Shown here one piece after another: positions 34,416-43,181 of a stretch of DNA of 64,000 nt (positions are counted from its first letter, which is position 1; each line of letters starts with the position of its first letter). The stretch comes from RYN-230 sp963711705 (GTDB taxonomy: Bacteria; Actinomycetota; Actinomycetes; Streptosporangiales; Streptosporangiaceae). The stretch spans positions 425,170-489,169 of the forward strand of contig CAVQFM010000015.1 in NCBI GenBank assembly GCA_963711705.1. The letters are read 5' to 3'. Position numbers and translations under genes: made by a program. The notes beneath the pieces were generated by a model. It searched no databases. It worked only from the letters and a program-made list of their open reading frames with translations, and was not told where the DNA came from.

Positions 34416-34714
34416 CGCCGCCTCCTTCCAGTCACCGTTCCCGCCGCCCGGCCGCACTCGGTGGCCAGGCATCTTCAGTCGCTAAACAGTTGAGCTCCTC
34501 AAAGGTATTCCGGTTTCCTGACATTCGCCAGGTATTTTCTGCGGCCCTGGGCCACGCGTTCCGCGCAGCCGCCGCGGGCGGACACCGCGACCGTCTGCCG
34601 GACCTGCCCGGAGGTGGCCTCCCCGACGGCTTCCACCTCGACTCCATCACGGGGGTACGACACTTTCGGCTCGCTGGCCGGGCTGGCCGTTGCTCATCCC
34701 TGAGCCGGGGAAGG
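34416..34714. promoter_or_regulatory. Regulatory gap with TTGAG-N3-CTCAA palindrome
   Basis: The 299 bp between MarR and the DMT-type transporter gene hold no gene I trust. At 34490-34502 ttgagctcctcaa forms a 13-bp palindrome with arms TTGAG/CTCAA, a shape common among MarR operators, 75 bp before ATG 34415. The surrounding 40 bp are less GC-rich than elsewhere, as expected for a promoter. Confidence 0.45.
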
Positions 34715-35620
34715 TCACCGCCCGTCGTCGGGCTCGGGCTCCGGAAGCGGGCGCGGCCGGCCGGCCGTGGCCAGCGCTTCGTTGGCCAGCTGGGTGCTGG
34801 GCGCGTCCGGGCGGCCCAGGAACACCGCGCTGGCGATCAGGCAGGCGATCGCGGCGATCTGTGCCACGGCCCGGATCCCGTGCGGCAGCGTCTCGCCGAA
34901 CAGCAGGAAGCCGGCCACGATGGGCACCGCGTTCGTCACGATCGTGGCCGTGCCCGCCGCGGTCAGCGCATCGCCTTTCTGGTAGGCGGACTGCAGCACG
35001 CTGGTACCCAGGCCATACCCGATGATCAGCGAGACGAGCGCGATGAGCCACGCCCCGCCGTAGCCGATGAGCTTCGCGGAGATGTCGCCGATGGCGAACA
35101 GCAGGCCGGTCGCCAGGCCGAGCGACGCGGCCCGGCCGAAGCGCGTGGGGACAAGGATCAGGATCGCTGCCGCCGCGCCGCACGCCGCCAGCCAGACGAT
35201 GACGCCCAGCGGCGGCGGGTGGTGATCGTGGGTGTCCTTGCCAATCAGGGACAATCCCAGCAGCACCAGCCCGATGAGCGCGAGGATCACGGCGAGCCGC
35301 TCGCGCCGGGCCAGCCGGCCCGGATGCCCGCGGGCCGTCACGAACGCCAGCACGGCAACACCGGACGCGACGATCGACTGCACCAGGGCCAGCGGCGCGA
35401 GCCGGAGCGCCGCCACATACATGAGCCAGCCCGCCGTCTCGGTCCCGAACGCCTTGAGCCACCGGCGGTCGTGCAGCAAATAGCGGACGGAGTGGAACGG
35501 CCGGCGCGGGGAAAGCGGCGGCAGCGCCACCGCCGCGTCGTGCTCGAATGAGTAGGCGATGTTGGTCACCAGCGCTGACGCGAACGCGAGCACCAGTCCG
35601 ATCCACGCCTGCACCGGCAT
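34715..35620 (-). CDS. DMT superfamily transporter (EamA/NIPA-like)
   Basis: A 301-residue protein with about nine hydrophobic helices. WIGLVLAFASALVTNIAYSF starts it, ALRLAPLALVQSIVASGVAV and VLQSAYQKGDALTAAGTATI mark the two halves, and a His-rich loop (KDTHDHHPPP) sits between helices 4 and 5. The two-half layout is the drug/metabolite transporter pattern; sequence is closest to the bacterial DMT proteins related to eukaryotic NIPA. The His loop could bind a divalent metal. The 271 bp between this gene and 35892 contain nothing I recognise. Confidence 0.75.
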   Translation of the reverse strand: MPVQAWIGLVLAFASALVTNIAYSFEHDAAVALPPLSPRRPFHSVRYLLHDRRWLKAFGTETAGWLMYVAALRLAPLALVQSIVASGVAVLAFVTARGHPGRLARRERLAVILALIGLVLLGLSLIGKDTHDHHPPPLGVIVWLAACGAAAAILILVPTRFGRAASLGLATGLLFAIGDISAKLIGYGGAWLIALVSLIIGYGLGTSVLQSAYQKGDALTAAGTATIVTNAVPIVAGFLLFGETLPHGIRAVAQIAAIACLIASAVFLGRPDAPSTQLANEALATAGRPRPLPEPEPDDGR

Positions 35621-35891
35621 CTTGGGGACGTTACCGGTGCTCAGGGCGGGTAAACCTGTTCGCCTCCAGCAGCCGGGTCCCTGATACGGACCGGCGCACC
35701 GCGCCAGGGCTGATGATCAGGCCAGGATTCGGGCCGGTCCAGGCCGAACCAGCCGACGGTGCCACGCTCGAAACCGCCCACCGCGGTGAGCTGCGCCCCA
35801 GGCGGCCCGGCACTGTGGTACCCGCGGGCGCGCCGTGGCGCGGGCCGGGTGACTATGGAGGCGGCACACCCCCAAGGCCGGGAGAAACGCC

Positions 35892-37037
35892 ATGAGGACG
35901 ACCTTCAGCCTGGGCCGGATCAGCGGCATCCGGATCGGCGTGAACTGGAGCGTGCTGCTCATCATCGTGCTGCTGGTGTACGGGCTGGCCGTCGGCCAGT
36001 TCCCGGCCGCCGCGCCGCGGCGGCCAGCCGCCGAGTACGTGATTGCCGCCGTTCTGACCGCGGTGGCCTATCTCGCCTCGCTGCTGGCCCATGAGCTGGG
36101 CCACTCGCTGGTGGCCCGGCGGAACGGGCTCGGGGTCGAGGGGATAACGCTGTGGTTCCTGGGCGGCGTCTCCCAGCTGGAGGGTGACGTCCCGGGCCCG
36201 GCGGCCGAGGTCCGCATCTCGGGGATCGGACCGCTGGTGAGCCTGGTGCTGGGCGGGGTCTTCTCACTCGTGGCCTGGCTGCTGCAGATGGCCGCCGCCC
36301 CGGGCGTCCTGGTCGCCGCGCTGGCCTGGCTGGGCGGGATCAACCTCCTGCTGGCCGTGTTCAACGTGATCCCGGCCGCGCCGCTGGATGGCGGGCGGCT
36401 GCTGCAGGCGGTGCTGTGGCGGATCACCGGGGACCGGCTCCGGGCGGCGGTATGGTCCGCCCGGTCCGGGCAGGTGTTCGGCTGGGCCCTCATCGTCGTG
36501 GCCGCCTATCTCGTCCTGGTCCGGCGGGCGTACAACTGGCTGTGGTTCGCGCTGCTCGGCTGGTTCCTGATCGGCGCGGCTACCGCCGAGAGCCAGCAGG
36601 CGATGCTGCAGGCCCGGCTGCGCACGGTGCCCGTGCGGGACGTCATGACGGCCAGCCCGGTGACGGTGCCCGCGTCGGCCACGGTCGCCCAGTTCCTCGG
36701 CGACTACCTGCCTGGGCACCGGCACTCCGCGTTCCCGGTGCTGGACGGCGGGCAGGCGACCGGCCTGATCACGGTGCACCGGGCCAGTCAGGTGCCGCCC
36801 GAGGCGCGGAGCGGCACCCTGGTCCGCGACGTTGCCTGCCCGCTGGCTGAGGTGGCCCAGGCCACCCCGGACGAGCCGGTCGCCGATGTGCTGCCCCGGC
36901 TGACCGCGTGCTCGGAAGGACGGGTCCTGGTGTTCGACGGCGGCCAGCTGGCCGGGATCGTGTCCTCGGCCGACCTGAGCCGTGCCCTGGACCGCCTCAG
37001 CCGCAATTCCGGCCCGGCTGGCCCAGCCCGGCGCTGA
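35892..37037 (+). CDS. Site-2 protease family protein with tandem CBS domains
   Basis: A 381-residue membrane metalloprotease. Helix 2 holds the zinc motif in LLAHELGHSLVARRNGLG, and the second site is FNVIPAAPLDGGRLLQAVLW, both intact, so it should cleave within the membrane. After residue 245 come two CBS repeats (VRDVMTASPVTVPASATVAQ and VADVLPRLTACSEGRVLVFD), which in other members sense adenine nucleotides. ATG 35892 follows GGAGAAACGCC. No anti-sigma partner is adjacent. Confidence 0.9.
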   Translation: MRTTFSLGRISGIRIGVNWSVLLIIVLLVYGLAVGQFPAAAPRRPAAEYVIAAVLTAVAYLASLLAHELGHSLVARRNGLGVEGITLWFLGGVSQLEGDVPGPAAEVRISGIGPLVSLVLGGVFSLVAWLLQMAAAPGVLVAALAWLGGINLLLAVFNVIPAAPLDGGRLLQAVLWRITGDRLRAAVWSARSGQVFGWALIVVAAYLVLVRRAYNWLWFALLGWFLIGAATAESQQAMLQARLRTVPVRDVMTASPVTVPASATVAQFLGDYLPGHRHSAFPVLDGGQATGLITVHRASQVPPEARSGTLVRDVACPLAEVAQATPDEPVADVLPRLTACSEGRVLVFDGGQLAGIVSSADLSRALDRLSRNSGPAGPARR

Positions 37038-37221
37038 GTATCCGGCCCGGCGGTCGCCCGGAAACTCAAGACGGTCCCAGATTCATTTCCGCGCCTTTCG
37101 GCCACGGTCATCACCGGGGCAGGTTCGGGGAATTCCGTGGACGCATTTCTATTCGGGCCATTTACGAATTACCGTGGGATTTGCCCCCATTGTGCCGCGT
37201 GGGCCAGGTAGCTTGGGGGCC

Positions 37222-38178
37222 ATGGGCAATCCGGCTGTCTCGTACTTCGATGTCTCCGGCTGGGATCGGCGCGATGTTGTCTCCGGCGGGTCCCGGATGG
37301 TCCCGGTCAGCACGCCAGCCGGTGAGTTCCGGGTCTGGACCAAGCGGGTCGGCACCAACCCTGATGTCAAGGTACTGCTGCTGCACGGCGGGCCCGGGGC
37401 CACCAGCGAGCTCTACGAGTCCTTCGACACCTGGTTCCCGCGGGCCGGGCTGGAGTACTACTACTACGACCAGCTCGGCTCCTTCCGCAGCGACCAGCCC
37501 GATGACCCGTCCCTGTGGGACCTCTCCCGCTTCGTCAGCGAGGTCGAGCAGGTCCGCCAGGCGCTGGGCCTGGACCACAGCAACTTCGTGCTGCTCGGGC
37601 AGTCCTGGGGCGGGCTGCTGGCCATGGAGTACGCGCTCTCCTATCAGCAGCACCTCAAGGGGCTGGTGATCTCCAACATGATGTCCAGCGCGCGGCAGTA
37701 CAACGCCTACGCCAGCGACGTCCTGATGCCAGCCATGGACCAGGCGGCGCTGGCGCAGATCAAGCAGTTCGAGGCCGAGGGCAAGACCGGCGACCCGCGC
37801 TACGAGCAGCTGCTCATGGAGCATCACTACGTGCAGCACGTCTGCCGCCTGCCGCTGGGCGAATGGCCGGACCCGGTCACCCGGTCGCTGGGGCACATCA
37901 ACCCGGCGATCTACGTGCCCATGCAGGGGCCCAGCGAACTCGGGCTCAGCGGCACGCTGGAGGACTGGGACCGGTCGGCGGATCTGCCGCGCATCGACGT
38001 GCCCGCCCTGGTCATCGGCGCGACCCACGACACGATGGACCCCGGGCACATGCGCTGGATGGCGCAGCAGCTGCCCCAGGGCCGTTACCTGCATTGCCCG
38101 GACGGCAGCCACCTGGCCCAATTCGACGACCCCGGGCACTACTTTCCCGGGCTCGTCGATTTCCTGGAGTCTCTCTGA
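37222..38178 (+). CDS. Proline iminopeptidase-like alpha/beta hydrolase
   Basis: A 318-residue peptidase of family S33. The oxyanion loop VLLLHGGPGATSELYESF, the nucleophile elbow NFVLLGQSWGGLLAMEYALS (Ser in GQSWGG), the acid in GATHDTMDPGHMRWMA and the base His in CPDGSHLAQFDDPGHYF complete the triad. It has no signal peptide and would release N-terminal proline or other residues in the cytoplasm. ATG 37222 has only a weak ribosome site (TTGGGGG). Confidence 0.85.
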   Translation: MGNPAVSYFDVSGWDRRDVVSGGSRMVPVSTPAGEFRVWTKRVGTNPDVKVLLLHGGPGATSELYESFDTWFPRAGLEYYYYDQLGSFRSDQPDDPSLWDLSRFVSEVEQVRQALGLDHSNFVLLGQSWGGLLAMEYALSYQQHLKGLVISNMMSSARQYNAYASDVLMPAMDQAALAQIKQFEAEGKTGDPRYEQLLMEHHYVQHVCRLPLGEWPDPVTRSLGHINPAIYVPMQGPSELGLSGTLEDWDRSADLPRIDVPALVIGATHDTMDPGHMRWMAQQLPQGRYLHCPDGSHLAQFDDPGHYFPGLVDFLESL

Positions 38179-38203
38179 ACCCGGGGCCATTCCCTATCAT
38201 CTG

Positions 38204-38350
38204 CGCAGGCCGGAGCAGATAGCTGAGTTCTTCGACGGCCTGGAGGCCGCCGAGCCCAGGCTGGTCCCGCTCCAGCGCTGGCGCCCGGCGCCGGGCCAGC
38301 CCAGCTCCGGCCTGGACCTGGATAATTTCGGCGGCGTGGCCAGAAAGTGA
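38204..38350 (+). pseudogene. DUF574 methyltransferase, terminal remnant
   Basis: Forty-eight codons, starting RRPEQIAEFFDGLEAAEPRL and ending with DNFGGVARK and a stop at 38348-38350, match the last part of the DUF574 family. Nothing of the SAM-binding domain remains, since the peptidase gene ends 26 bases before. This is the third trace of that family in the window. Confidence 0.65.
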
Positions 38351-38465
38351 CCCAGGGCCGGTAACCGGAACTGCAGCCTGGCCCGGATGGTCTGGCCGGC
38401 CGCCGTGTATTTCGGGCCTGCCGCGCGCCTCTCTGTTCAGTGAATCCCCCGAGCAGGAGGCTGTC

Positions 38466-39104
38466 ATGACCATCGAGACACCCGTCACGGACGCTGGGAA
38501 CGCGGGACCCCGCCGTCCGCTCGGATTCCTGCACCCCTTCCCGGTCGATGTCCAGCAGGTCAACGAGCAGGACTGGAAGACCCTGCGGGCGCTGGTGTAC
38601 CACGCGAGCGCCGCGGAGTTCGAGGTCCCTGTGCATTCGGGGACCGACTTCGCGTCGGTGCCCCGCGTGTTCGTGTGGTTCATCCCGCGCTATGGGCGTT
38701 ACACGAAAGCGGCCATTCTGCACGACTACCTGTGCCGCGTCGAGGTCCCGGCCCGCCGCATTAGCCGTATCGACGCGGATGGCATCTTCCGGCAGGCCAT
38801 GCGGGAGCTGGGCGTCCCGTTCCTGCGCCGGTGGATCATGTGGGCCGCGGTACGGCTGGGTGCGCTGACGGATTCGGCCGGGCGCGAGAACTGGTGGAAA
38901 GAAGCCTGGCGGGTCGCTTTGATAGCCGGCCTCGCCCTGCCGGTCGTCGGTCCGGCCGCAGCCCTCATCGTGATTACGCTTCTCGTCTTCTACGCCGTCG
39001 AGTTCCTGGCCTGGCTCCCGCTCTGGGCCGCTCGCCGGTTCCGGGAACGCCGGGGCCGGCCCGCCAAGCGGGTCAACCGGCCGGAACTTCGCTGGAGGCT
39101 CTAG
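38466..39104 (+). CDS. DUF1353 domain protein with membrane segment
   Basis: A 212-residue protein. The DUF1353 core is visible as FEVPVHSGTDFASVPRVFVW, RYTKAAILHDYLCRVEVPAR and IDADGIFRQAMRELGV, the family of phage and bacterial proteins of unknown function. From residue 145 on it adds two hydrophobic helices (VALIAGLALPVVGPAAALIV) and a basic tail. The extra membrane part is unusual for the family. ATG 38466 follows GAGCAGGAGG. Confidence 0.75.
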   Translation: MTIETPVTDAGNAGPRRPLGFLHPFPVDVQQVNEQDWKTLRALVYHASAAEFEVPVHSGTDFASVPRVFVWFIPRYGRYTKAAILHDYLCRVEVPARRISRIDADGIFRQAMRELGVPFLRRWIMWAAVRLGALTDSAGRENWWKEAWRVALIAGLALPVVGPAAALIVITLLVFYAVEFLAWLPLWAARRFRERRGRPAKRVNRPELRWRL

Positions 39105-39243
39105 CACGGCAGCCGCCATGGCCAGGACGGTCATGACCAGGACGGTGTGCCGGGCGATCGCGGTGTGGAGGCGGACCTGGGATTGGTCGAGTCCGAAGCA
39201 GTCCTTGCCGAACTCGAAATCTTCTTCGGCCGGCCAGCGTAGC
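39103..39243 (-). mobile_element. IS701-type transposase, C-terminal remnant
   Basis: About 45 residues read RWPAEEDFEFGKDCFGLDQS then QVRLHTAIARHTVLVMTVLA, the C-terminal hallmark of IS701-family transposases. Nothing upstream or downstream in that frame fits the family, and no terminal repeats are seen. A dead fragment inserted directly after the DUF1353 gene. Confidence 0.65.
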
Positions 39244-39269
39244 CCCGCTGCGCGGATCGGGCGGGACCG

Positions 39270-39425
39270 GCGCAAGGCTGCGGAACGGCCGGGCCGCCGC
39301 TCGGCCCCGCCCAGGGCGCGCGCTACGTGACCGGCCTGCACCAAGCGCTGTGGCTGGCCGGTCTATCCCTGCTGGCTGCCGTGGCCCTGGCCGCCGTCCT
39401 GTTCGCCCGCGCCGACCACGGTTAG
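39270..39425 (+). pseudogene. MFS transporter, C-terminal remnant
   Basis: The last 50 codons of a major facilitator: GARYVTGLHQALWLAGLSLL then AAVALAAVLFARADHG and a stop at 39423-39425. The pattern is typical of the final helix of DHA2 exporters. The remaining 450 codons are absent; the fragment directly follows the IS701 remnant. Confidence 0.55.
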
Positions 39426-39433
39426 ATTCCCCG

Positions 39434-39826
39434 TCAGGTTTCCAGTGCGCTGGGGTCGGCCGGGACGTCAACGGCGTGCTCCTGGAGTACGGCCAGCGGG
39501 ACGATCTGCAGCGCCGCCTGGTGGGTGGACGCCAGGACCACATGAGCGGCGGCGCCCTCGTGATGGGCCCGCAGCCAGTTCCGCGCGGTCACGCACCAGC
39601 GGTCGCCCGGCACCAGCCCCGGGAACCGGAACTGCGGCACCGGCGTAGTCAGATCGTTGCCGATGCCGCGCTGGTGCTCCAGGAACTCCGTGGTCACGAC
39701 GGCGCAGATGGTATGGCTGCCCAGATCCTCCGGCCCGGTGCTGCAGCACCCGTCCCGGTAGAAGCCGGTGACCGGGTCGGTGCCACATGGCTCCAGTTCC
39801 CCGCCCAGCACGTTGCGATCAGCCAT
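39434..39826 (-). CDS. DUF2237 family protein
   Basis: A 130-residue protein with the complete DUF2237 signature: NVLGGELEPCGTDPVTGFYR, DGCCSTGPEDLGSHTICAVV, and VPGDRWCVTARNWLRAHHEG. The family (four conserved Cys) is widespread and has no known function; it often lies with chromophore- or stress-related genes. ATG 39826 is used; an ATG 18 bases before is also possible. Its 5' end and upstream bases occur again at 41449-41534. Confidence 0.8.
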   Translation of the reverse strand: MADRNVLGGELEPCGTDPVTGFYRDGCCSTGPEDLGSHTICAVVTTEFLEHQRGIGNDLTTPVPQFRFPGLVPGDRWCVTARNWLRAHHEGAAAHVVLASTHQAALQIVPLAVLQEHAVDVPADPSALET

Positions 39827-39883
39827 ACCGGCAGTATCTCCCACCCAGCGGCATCAGGTGACGGCCTAGCGGGAGCGTACGGC
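39797..39883. repeat. Direct repeat, copy 1 (5' end of DUF2237 gene)
   Basis: About 87 bp covering the first codons of DUF2237 and its upstream region. The second copy is at 41449-41534; shared runs include ttgcgatcagccatacc and caggtgacggcctagc. The copies differ by small indels and substitutions, so the duplication is not recent. Confidence 0.65.
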
Positions 39884-39953
39884 TCTTAGTGCTTGTTTCT
39901 GAACCTCAGTGGTGCGGCGCGGCGGTGGGCCGGGAGCCGGCAAGACTGGTCCT

Positions 39954-40443
39954 GTGTCGCTGACTGTCGTGCGGATATCGCCATCGCACTCCGCGTTCGG
40001 TGCGGTGGCTGCCTTGTTCGACGATTACCGGGCCCACTACGGCTGGCCGCCATCTCCGCCAGCTCACCCATGACTGGCTGCACGCCCAGGTGACACGGCA
40101 GGCGATGATGATCATGGCCGCTCTGCGCTCGGGCCGGGCCTGCGGGTTCATCGCCGTATCTGCTGATGCCGGCGTCGCTGACGCTCGGCACCGCCTGGTC
40201 GATCCGCGACCTTTACGTCGCCCCGGCGCAGCCGCCGTATGGGGATCGCGGGTGTCTTGCTCCAGCAAGTCATTGACGATGCCCGCGAGGCGGGCGCTCA
40301 TCGCGTGTCCTTGCAGACCGAGACTGGCAACACCCCTGCGCTCACGCTCTATGCGGCGGCCGGGCTTCGCAGCCCGTCACCGGCCTGGAACTGCTCAGCG
40401 TCGACCTCGCACGCGACCGCCAGGAACCGCAGGGTACGCTTTA
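39954..40443 (+). pseudogene. GNAT acetyltransferase, several frameshifts
   Basis: Pieces in three frames line up as one GNAT protein: LTVVRISPSHSAFGAVAALF from GTG 39954, then WLHAQVTRQAMMIMAALRSG, then SIRDLYVAPAQPPYGDRG, then MGIAGVLLQQVIDDAREAGA with HRVSLQTETGNTPALTLYAA (acetyl-CoA region), and finally LELLSVDLARDRQEPQG to the stop at 40441-40443. At least three indels separate them, so it is a true pseudogene. Confidence 0.7.
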
Positions 40444-40469
40444 ACGCCTATTTCTGGACCTCAGCTGGG

Positions 40470-41345
40470 CCTGGTCAGGCGGCGTGTCATGAGGATGGTC
40501 ATGGCCCAGTAGATGTTGGCTTCGTGGCGGGCGGGCAGGCGTTCGTAGTCGCGGGCGCAGCGGCGGTAGCTGGTGACCCATGCCAGGGTGCGCTCGACCA
40601 CCCAGCGGCGCGGGCAGCACCTCGAAGGTGTGGGAGCCCTGGGGCCGTTTGACGACCTCCACGTCCAGCTTCAGCCACTTCTTCGCCCAGGGCAGGAGCT
40701 TGCCTGGCGTCACGCCGGCATCAGCCCAGGCGTGGCGGATCGCGGCGGCGGGCGCGCTTGAGGTTGAACAGCAGCGGCCGGGCGCCGTCACGGTCTTGGA
40801 CCGAGGCCGGGGTGATGAGGACTTCGAGGAGCAGCCCGCGGTGGTGTCGACGGCGATGTGGCGCTTGCGGCCGTTCGGACTTTCGGTCTGGCGTTGTCCC
40901 AGCACGCCCGGCTGGCTTTCGGCGCGGTCGGCTGCCGCCCGGTACCGACTGGGAGTCGACGTGACCCCGCGGCGGTGGGCTCGGCCTCGCGGCCCGCGGC
41001 CTGGCGGGCCTGGCCGCGTAACGCGTCGTGCGACCGCGATAGTGACGCCGGAGGCGTTCCAGCGCGCCGGTAGTACGGCCGTAGACGGTGCGCCACGGCG
41101 GCTCGAAGTCCACCGGCAGCGGCCCGATCCACAGCGCACGCCGTTGTGGATGGACATACCGGAGGGCGTCCATGACAGTGCGGCGGCAGTGCGCCTCGGG
41201 CATGGCCGCCCGCCGCAGTCCCGGCAGCGGCACGGGCAGCAGTGGCGCGAGCAGCGCCCACTCATCATCACTGGTATCGGAGGCGGTAACGGCGCGTCAG
41301 ACGTGCCGCAACGCCGCGACGGTGCGCATGAACGCACGTCGCCAC
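40470..41345 (-). mobile_element. IS5-type transposase pseudogene
   Basis: Fragments in all three minus frames: TSDDEWALLAPLLP and ALRYVHPQR at the N-terminus, GRKRHIAVDTTAG and LEVLITPASVQDRDGARPLL in the catalytic core, TFEVLP and HLLGHDHPHD-type reading near the end. They match the DDE transposases of the IS5 group common in streptomycetes (KRHIAVDT, VQDRD). More than four frameshifts make it inactive. No clear terminal inverted repeats were found. Confidence 0.7.
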
Positions 41346-41448
41346 GGCAGGGCAGACTGGCACCAGGGCTGCCTGGTGTGACTGGCTGGTGCTTCGGCAC
41401 CCGTCCCGTCGTTACCAGGAGCCCTCCTCACTGCTCGCAGGCACCACG

Positions 41449-41534
41449 TTCCCCGCCCCGCCCATTGCGATCAGCCATACCGGCCAGCGTCTGGACCCAG
41501 CGGCTCAGGTGACGGCCTAGCAGGAACGTACGGC
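41449..41534. repeat. Direct repeat, copy 2
   Basis: Second copy of the 5' end of the DUF2237 gene and its upstream bases (see 39797-39883). In the minus frame it would encode only MADRN before diverging. The two copies bracket the GNAT and IS5 pseudogenes. The rest of the 41,401-41,727 gap contains nothing else I can name. Confidence 0.65.
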
Positions 41535-41727
41535 ACGTAGACGTGGGGACGATGGCCGCCAGGGCGCCCTGGCCGTCCTGCCCACCGCCCAGACCCTGCC
41601 TCCACGTTACGGCCACGATCGTTTCGCGCATGTGCCAGATCATGGGCTGTTTTTGCGCGTTGGCAGTGGCGGTATCCCCGGAGTTCTGCTGAGGTTTCTG
41701 CAGCGCCTCTGCACTGGAGCGTACTTA

Positions 41728-42960
41728 ATGATCACCCGCGAGCGGGGCGACGTGTGGCGGCTGGCGATTGCGTCGGCGGCGTCGAATACCGGCAACTGGG
41801 CGGCCACCATCGCGCTGTCCTTGGCCGTGTACGCCAAGACCGGGTCTACCGTGTGGCTGTCGGCCAGCTTCCTGTTCACCCAGGTGCCATCCGCGCTGGT
41901 GGCTCCGGTGTCGGGGGCGATGGCTGACCGGCTGAACCGCAAGCGCATCATGATCATCTGTGATCTGCTGGGGGCGGCGACCTACGCTGGGATGGCCGTT
42001 ACTGGCCGCCCACTGGGGTTAATCGCGCTGGGGGCGCTGGCGGCGTTGTTGCACTCGCCGTTTGGCCCGGCCTCGCGGGCCGCCGTCCCGAACTTGGCCG
42101 GGGACAGCCAACTGACGTGGGCGAATGGCACGCTTGCGGCGGCTTCGAACGTTGGGCAGCTGGCGGGGCCGGCGCTGGGTGGTGTTCTGTACGCGTTCGC
42201 GGGTGCGGGCGTGGCGTTTGTGGCCAATGCCGTGTCGTTCGCTCTCTCCGCGGCTTTCGTCGCGGCGGTGCGCGGCCCGTTCCGCAGCGAGAACCCGGAA
42301 GCAGAAACGAACACGCCGGAGACGGGCAGCATGTGGGCAGGCGTCCGCTTCCTATGGCACAACGGCACGCTGCTGACGCTGACTGTGGTGGGCGCAGTCA
42401 CGTTCCTGGCGACCGAGATTATCGCGGTGGCTGACTTGCCGCTGATCCACCATTTCGGGGTCGGCGGCGTCGGCTATGGGGTCATGAATGTCGCCTGGGG
42501 AGCGGGCGGCCTGCTCGGCGCGCTGATCGCCGCCCGCGTCGTCAGCAAGAACAGCGAGACCGCAGCGGCTGTGCTCGGTGTGCTGGGGTTGGGTGCCTTT
42601 GTCGCCGCCGTTGGCGTGAGCCTGTGGTTTGTCCTCGTTCCGCTGTTCAGTCTGCTGTTCGCTGCCAGTGACTCCTTCGCCTTTGTTGGCTTCAGCGGCA
42701 TCTACCAGCGCGGCACGCCGGATGTCATCCGCGGCCGGATGTTCGCCGCCGTCGGTGCCATCACCACATTTGCCTCCGCAGTGGGCTACGGGTTCGCGGG
42801 CTTCCTGGTCGGAGCAGTGGGCTGGCGCCCCATCTACCTGGGGGGCGGCCTCATTGACATGGCCTGCGCCGGGGCACTGGCCATTGCGCTGTGGAGGAGG
42901 GCAAGCCGTCCGGTGGAGAACCCGCCTTTGGCTGGGCCTCAGGACCCTGAGACAGGCTGA
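41728..42960 (+). CDS. MFS transporter (enterobactin exporter EntS-like fold)
   Basis: A 410-residue 12-helix facilitator. DVWRLAIASAASNTGNWAAT in helix 1, VSGAMADRLNRKRIMIICDL as motif A, and FAAVGAITTFASAVGYGFAG near helix 11 fit the MFS_3/EntS-type group. ATG 41728 follows TGGAG. Codon use is noticeably less GC-biased than in its neighbours (many gcg/ttg, cttg and tgtt runs), suggesting acquisition from another actinobacterium. No regulator is adjacent. Confidence 0.8.
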   Translation: MITRERGDVWRLAIASAASNTGNWAATIALSLAVYAKTGSTVWLSASFLFTQVPSALVAPVSGAMADRLNRKRIMIICDLLGAATYAGMAVTGRPLGLIALGALAALLHSPFGPASRAAVPNLAGDSQLTWANGTLAAASNVGQLAGPALGGVLYAFAGAGVAFVANAVSFALSAAFVAAVRGPFRSENPEAETNTPETGSMWAGVRFLWHNGTLLTLTVVGAVTFLATEIIAVADLPLIHHFGVGGVGYGVMNVAWGAGGLLGALIAARVVSKNSETAAAVLGVLGLGAFVAAVGVSLWFVLVPLFSLLFAASDSFAFVGFSGIYQRGTPDVIRGRMFAAVGAITTFASAVGYGFAGFLVGAVGWRPIYLGGGLIDMACAGALAIALWRRASRPVENPPLAGPQDPETG

Positions 42961-43019
42961 TCAGCTGGTGCTGGCCCAGCCCGGACCGCAGATTTAGCGG
43001 CGGGTTCACCTCTGCCTTG

Positions 43020-43133
43020 ATGACCATCATTTTCGCCACCAGTGCGCTGGCGTGGGTGCTGGTCGCTGGCTGCGTTTTCACGACGCTGTCCCTAACCGCA
43101 ACTCAGATGCTCAGTTCGCAGCAGGACAAGTGA
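43020..43133 (+). CDS. Possible 37-residue membrane peptide
   Basis: ATG 43020 opens a short frame MTIIFATSALAWVLVAGCVF then TTLSLTATQMLSSQQDK and a stop at 43131-43133. It would be one hydrophobic helix with a polar tail. No ribosome site is visible, so it is a weak candidate. The rest of the 42,961-43,181 gap carries nothing recognisable. Confidence 0.2.
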   Translation: MTIIFATSALAWVLVAGCVFTTLSLTATQMLSSQQDK

Positions 43134-43181
43134 TCAGTGTCCGTGAGGCACCGCTGTATACCGGGGTTAATGACACGCTAA

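Noticed and set aside
35621..35891. Possible small gene between the DMT transporter and the site-2 protease
   Set aside because: Short frames on both strands have no start with a ribosome site and no recognisable residues.
38466..39104. Prophage, because DUF1353 occurs in phages
   Set aside because: No integrase, capsid, portal, terminase or lysis gene lies nearby, and the protein carries a bacterial-type membrane tail.
38139..39344. A 401-residue minus-strand frame spanning DUF1353
   Set aside because: Only its 45-residue piece at 39,103-39,243 is meaningful (IS701 tail). The rest is antisense to DUF1353 and the methyltransferase remnant.
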